Assembly (NCBI RefSeq): GCF_007018965.1 | Contig: NZ_VJYZ01000015.1 | Span: 49,183 to 113,182 of the forward strand | From: Paracoccus marinus | GTDB lineage: Bacteria; Pseudomonadota; Alphaproteobacteria; Rhodobacterales; Rhodobacteraceae | Direction of reading: 5' to 3' | DNA: 64,000 bases | Shown: piece by piece, positions 61,310 through 64,000 of the stretch | Layout of the letters: each line of letters begins with the position of its first letter | How positions within the stretch are numbered: the stretch's first letter is position 1 | The notes under the pieces: generated by a model | Databases searched by the model: none | Seen by the model: the letters and a program-made list of their open reading frames with translations, nothing else | Told to the model about the DNA's origin: nothing | Position numbers and translations under genes: made by a program

Positions 61310-62989
61310 ATGGCGAAGAACGCATCCATGGAGGAGTTCGAGGCCCTCCTGAACGACAGCCTCGAGATCGACACGCCCAGCGAAGGCTCGGTCGTGCGCG
61401 GCAAGGTCATCGCCATCGAGGCGGGCCAGGCCATCATCGACGTCGGCTACAAGATGGAAGGCCGCGTCGATCTTAAGGAATTCGCAGGCCCCGGCGAGGA
61501 AGCCAGCCTGCAGGTCGGCGACGAAGTCGAAGTCTTCCTTGACCGCGTCGAGAATGCGCGCGGCGAAGCCTCGATCAGCCGCGAGAAAGCCCGCCGCGAA
61601 GAGGCGTGGGACCGCCTGGAGCAAGCCTACGCCAAGGAAGAGCGCGTCGACGGCGCCATCTTCGGCCGCGTCAAGGGCGGCTTCACCGTGGACCTGGGCG
61701 GCGCCGTGGCGTTCCTGCCGGGTTCGCAGGTCGATGTGCGCCCGGTGCGCGACGCAGGCCCGCTCATGGGTCTCAAGCAGCCGTTCCAGATCCTCAAGAT
61801 GGACCGTCGCCGCGGCAACATCGTCGTGTCGCGCCGTGCGATCCTGGAAGAAAGCCGCGCCGAACAGCGTGCCGAAGTCATTGCCAACCTGCACGAGGGT
61901 CAGGTCGTTGACGGCGTCGTCAAGAACATCACCGAATATGGCGCGTTCGTCGATCTGGGCGGTGTTGACGGCCTGCTGCACGTCACCGACATGGCGTGGC
62001 GCCGCGTGAACCACCCGTCCGAGATCCTGGCGATCGGCGAGACCGTCAAGGTCCAGGTCGTCAAGATCAACAAGGAAACCCACCGCATCAGCCTGGGCAT
62101 GAAGCAGCTCCAGTCCGATCCGTGGGACACCGTCGCGGACAAGTTCCCGATCGGGTCGGTCCACAAGGGCCGCGTCACCAACATCACCGACTACGGCGCC
62201 TTCGTGGAGCTGGAAGCCGGGATCGAGGGGCTGGTCCACGTCTCGGAAATGTCCTGGACCAAGAAGAACGTCCACCCCGGCAAGATCGTCTCGACCTCGC
62301 AGGAAGTCGACGTCATGGTGCTGGAAATCGACGAGCAGAAGCGCCGCGTGAGCCTGGGCCTCAAGCAGACCCAGCGCAACCCGTGGGAAGTGTTCGCCGA
62401 AACCCACCCCGCCGGCACCCAGATCGAGGGCGAGGTCAAGAACATTACCGAGTTCGGTCTGTTCGTGGGCCTGGAAGGCGACATCGACGGCATGGTCCAC
62501 CTGTCGGACCTGTCGTGGGACCAGCGCGGCGAGGACGCGATCCAGAACTTCCGCAAGGGCGACGTCGTCCGCGCGGCGGTGCAGGAAGTCGACGTCGAGA
62601 AAGAGCGTATCTCGCTGTCGATCAAGGCGCTGGAAAACGACACCATGTCGGAAGCCGTTGACGGCGTGAAGCGTGGCTCGATCGTCTCGGTGGCCGTGAC
62701 GGCCGTCGAGGAAGGCGGGATCGAGGTGGAATACAACGGCGTCAAGTCGTTCATCCGCCGCTCGGACCTTGCCCGCGACCGCCAGGACCAGCGCCCCGAG
62801 CGCTTCCAGGTCGGCGACACCATCGACGCCCGCGTGACCAACATCGACACCAAGACCCGCCGTCTGGGCCTGTCGATCAAGGCGCGCGAGATCGCCGAGG
62901 AAAAGGAAGCGATCGACCAGTACGGCTCGTCCGACTCGGGCGCGTCGCTGGGCGACATCCTGGGCGCGGCGCTGAAGAACCGCGGCTGA
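61310..62989 (+). CDS. rpsA: 30S ribosomal protein S1
   Basis: A 559-residue protein with six S1 RNA-binding repeats, as in other proteobacteria. Repeats three to five carry the clear pattern GxVxxITxYGAFVxLxGxxGLxHxSxMS (for example NITEYGAFVDLGGVDGLLHVTDMAW, NITDYGAFVELEAGIEGLVHVSEMSW). It brings mRNA to the 30S subunit. ATG at 61310 follows AAAGGATAA. A strong terminator follows. Confidence 0.97.
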   Translation: MAKNASMEEFEALLNDSLEIDTPSEGSVVRGKVIAIEAGQAIIDVGYKMEGRVDLKEFAGPGEEASLQVGDEVEVFLDRVENARGEASISREKARREEAWDRLEQAYAKEERVDGAIFGRVKGGFTVDLGGAVAFLPGSQVDVRPVRDAGPLMGLKQPFQILKMDRRRGNIVVSRRAILEESRAEQRAEVIANLHEGQVVDGVVKNITEYGAFVDLGGVDGLLHVTDMAWRRVNHPSEILAIGETVKVQVVKINKETHRISLGMKQLQSDPWDTVADKFPIGSVHKGRVTNITDYGAFVELEAGIEGLVHVSEMSWTKKNVHPGKIVSTSQEVDVMVLEIDEQKRRVSLGLKQTQRNPWEVFAETHPAGTQIEGEVKNITEFGLFVGLEGDIDGMVHLSDLSWDQRGEDAIQNFRKGDVVRAAVQEVDVEKERISLSIKALENDTMSEAVDGVKRGSIVSVAVTAVEEGGIEVEYNGVKSFIRRSDLARDRQDQRPERFQVGDTIDARVTNIDTKTRRLGLSIKAREIAEEKEAIDQYGSSDSGASLGDILGAALKNRG

Positions 62990-63013
62990 TCGCCTGAGCA
63001 TGCAAGAACCTTG

Positions 63014-63037
63014 CGCCGCCCCCAATGGGGGGCGGCG
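63014..63037 (+). terminator. Terminator after rpsA
   Basis: A 10-bp stem CGCCGCCCCC/GGGGGCGGCG with a 4-base loop, 25 bases after the rpsA stop, followed by TTGTCAT. Confidence 0.75.
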
Positions 63038-63110
63038 TTGTCATGTCAGCAGAGCGGAATACACTGAACGAGCTGACCGCCGGCGGCGACGCTTCGCGGA
63101 GGCAGCGGCG

Positions 63111-63142
63111 CTGCTATTCGCGGGCGTGCTCGTGAATAGCAG
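63111..63142. repeat. Inverted repeat upstream of the nuclease gene
   Basis: CTGCTATTC (63111-63119) is exactly repeated in inverse at 63134-63142, extendable by a G-T and a C-G pair around a short loop. It lies 6 bases before the nuclease ATG, near the point where base composition drops. Either a leader hairpin or a trace of an insertion boundary. Confidence 0.5.
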
Positions 63143-63148
63143 ACATGG

Positions 63149-63739
63149 ATGGGTCGAATGATGGAAACGATACCTTTCTTGCTGTTCCTTGCTATTGTCT
63201 TCTTCGTCGTCTTTTTCATACGCGTCAGTCGCGAGACAATTGCCAAACATACTGATTGGACGTCGCAAGACGTACCCCCACGTTCCGAAGACACGGTTGA
63301 AAAGCCGCCGCTTAGCAAGAAGGTGGTCCAAGGCAGCGCCTATGTGGTCGATGGAGACACCATTACAATCCGAAAAACTCAGGTTCGCCTGTTTGGGATT
63401 GATGCTCCCGAACTCGACCATCCGTTCGGTAGAAACGCCAAAAGTGCCCTGATAACCTTATGCAAAGGTGACACTGTTCGCGCGGAGATCATAGCTCAAG
63501 ATTCGCACGGTCGCGCTGTTGCCCGATGTTATCTGAAGGATGGGCGCGACCTTTCAGCCGAAATGGTCAAGCTGGGCCTCGCCATCGACTGGCCGAAATT
63601 CTCGGATGGAAAATACCGCTCTCTTGAGGTGCCGGGCGCGCGTCGAAAGCTCTGGCTCGCTGACGCGAGGCAGAAAGGCAGAATGCACGTCTGGGAACAA
63701 TACAATGCGCAAAAGAATACGCGCAACGACCCAAGATGA
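63149..63739 (+). CDS. Membrane-anchored staphylococcal-nuclease-like (SNase/thermonuclease) protein
   Basis: A 196-residue protein with an N-terminal membrane segment (IPFLLFLAIVFFVVFFI), a short linker, then an SNase domain. Catalytic features are kept: VVDGDTITI (calcium Asp), VRLFGIDAPELDHPFG (Arg and Asp-x-x-Glu) and SHGRAVARCYLKDGRDLSAEMVKLGLA (second Arg region). The gene is visibly richer in A/T than all neighbours and has different codon use, suggesting acquisition. Start 63149 is one choice; 63158 and 63161 are in-frame ATGs. Confidence 0.88.
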   Translation: MGRMMETIPFLLFLAIVFFVVFFIRVSRETIAKHTDWTSQDVPPRSEDTVEKPPLSKKVVQGSAYVVDGDTITIRKTQVRLFGIDAPELDHPFGRNAKSALITLCKGDTVRAEIIAQDSHGRAVARCYLKDGRDLSAEMVKLGLAIDWPKFSDGKYRSLEVPGARRKLWLADARQKGRMHVWEQYNAQKNTRNDPR

Positions 63740-63923
63740 TACACATGCAGCCGCTCGCGCCGACTGGATGTCCCAGCGGCCTCGCGAGTAGGAGGCTGAT
63801 GTCCATTCGTCAGGCCCACTTCGAGTGCCGGTCGCGGTAACAACAGGGACCGTGGCTGCTTCGTCTCCGAGGCCATCTCTTTCCTCCGTCGTGAAGATGA
63901 CTCCGGCCGATCTTTAGCTTTCG
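63740..63923. other. Intergenic stretch between nuclease gene and IS element, no gene recognised
   Basis: About 180 bases with short overlapping frames on both strands, none with recognisable homology. The last eight bases (AGCTTTCG, 63916-63923) are the expected size for an IS66 target-site duplication. Confidence 0.4.
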
Positions 63924-64000
63924 GTAAGCGCGAGGTCGTTGCCCTATGCGGCGATGCTTGACGGCTGGTTGAAGCGCCAGGGCATGAGGTCCTCGATGGC
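63924..64000. mobile_element. IS66-family insertion sequence, right end (continues beyond window)
   Basis: The segment starts with GTAAGCG, the kind of GTAA terminus typical of IS66-family inverted repeats, and 20 bases in is the stop codon of a minus-strand frame whose end resembles IS66 transposases. The rest lies outside the window. Confidence 0.65.
63944..64000 (-). CDS. IS66-family transposase, last 18 residues (partial)
   Basis: On the minus strand the frame entering from the window edge reads AIEDLMPWRFNQPSSIAA then TAG. The (I)EDLMPWRF segment fits the IS66 C-terminal motif (variants of IDxLLPWN). Only the C terminus is visible, so whether the transposase is intact is unknown. Confidence 0.6.
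   Translation of the reverse strand, partial: AIEDLMPWRFNQPSSIAA

Overview
The window is a very GC-rich chromosomal segment of an alphaproteobacterium, most likely from the order Rhodobacterales. The evidence is the gene content: a bacterial NDUFA12-type complex I subunit next to a DUF2155 protein, a TAXI-type TRAP transporter with a fused permease, a class II (B12) ribonucleotide reductase, a complete leucine/isovalerate degradation operon, and the cmk/rpsA neighbourhood. The genus cannot be fixed from the sequence alone. About 57 protein genes are packed tightly, many with 1-11 bp overlaps. I saw no rRNA, tRNA or CRISPR array.

Layout. 1-4895 (+): a saccharide cluster with the end of a GT4 glycosyltransferase, a Gfo/Idh/MocA oxidoreductase, a zinc-less MDR dehydrogenase, and a 788-residue fusion of a GT4 glycosyltransferase with a glycosidase-like TIM barrel. 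5016-7298 (+): a YdeP-type molybdopterin oxidoreductase. 7395-13592 (-): the phosphate operon pstS-pstC-pstA-pstB-phoU-phoB with a Pho box upstream and no phoR. 13713-18830: a TPP-dependent decarboxylase/oxidase (-) divergent from a TAXI-TRAP uptake pair (+). 18909-21429 (-): metNIQ. 21806-24766 (+): ileS with its own promoter and leader hairpin.

24833-35621 (-) is one long operon of 12 genes for leucine/isovalerate breakdown: isovaleryl-CoA dehydrogenase, acyl-CoA ligase, both methylcrotonyl-CoA carboxylase subunits, methylglutaconyl-CoA hydratase and HMG-CoA lyase. Between them sit less expected genes: two LprI-like (DUF1311) proteins, RidA-like, ASCH, Mop and GST. It has a readable promoter with a perfect 14-bp palindrome just after the -10. 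35688-42302: an alpha/beta hydrolase (-), then thrS, cspA, a DsbA/FrnE-like protein and class II ribonucleotide reductase (all +).

42315-44157: a LysR/AmpR-like regulator divergent from a class A beta-lactamase. 44193-50318: a lytic transglycosylase, a GT8 glycosyltransferase, a ChaC-like cyclotransferase, a DUF2125 protein, and tyrC-hisC. 50471-57279: a sugar/polyol catabolic unit (isomerase, Gfo/Idh dehydrogenase, RbsACB-like transporter) facing a LacI-type regulator, with two consensus LacI operators between them. 57309-62989: DUF2155, NDUFA12, a FOXRED1-like FAD oxidoreductase, cmk, a LysE-type exporter and rpsA.

From about 63040 the base composition falls. A membrane-anchored staphylococcal-nuclease-like gene is followed by the right end of an IS66-family element that runs out of the window, which looks like a recent insertion downstream of rpsA.
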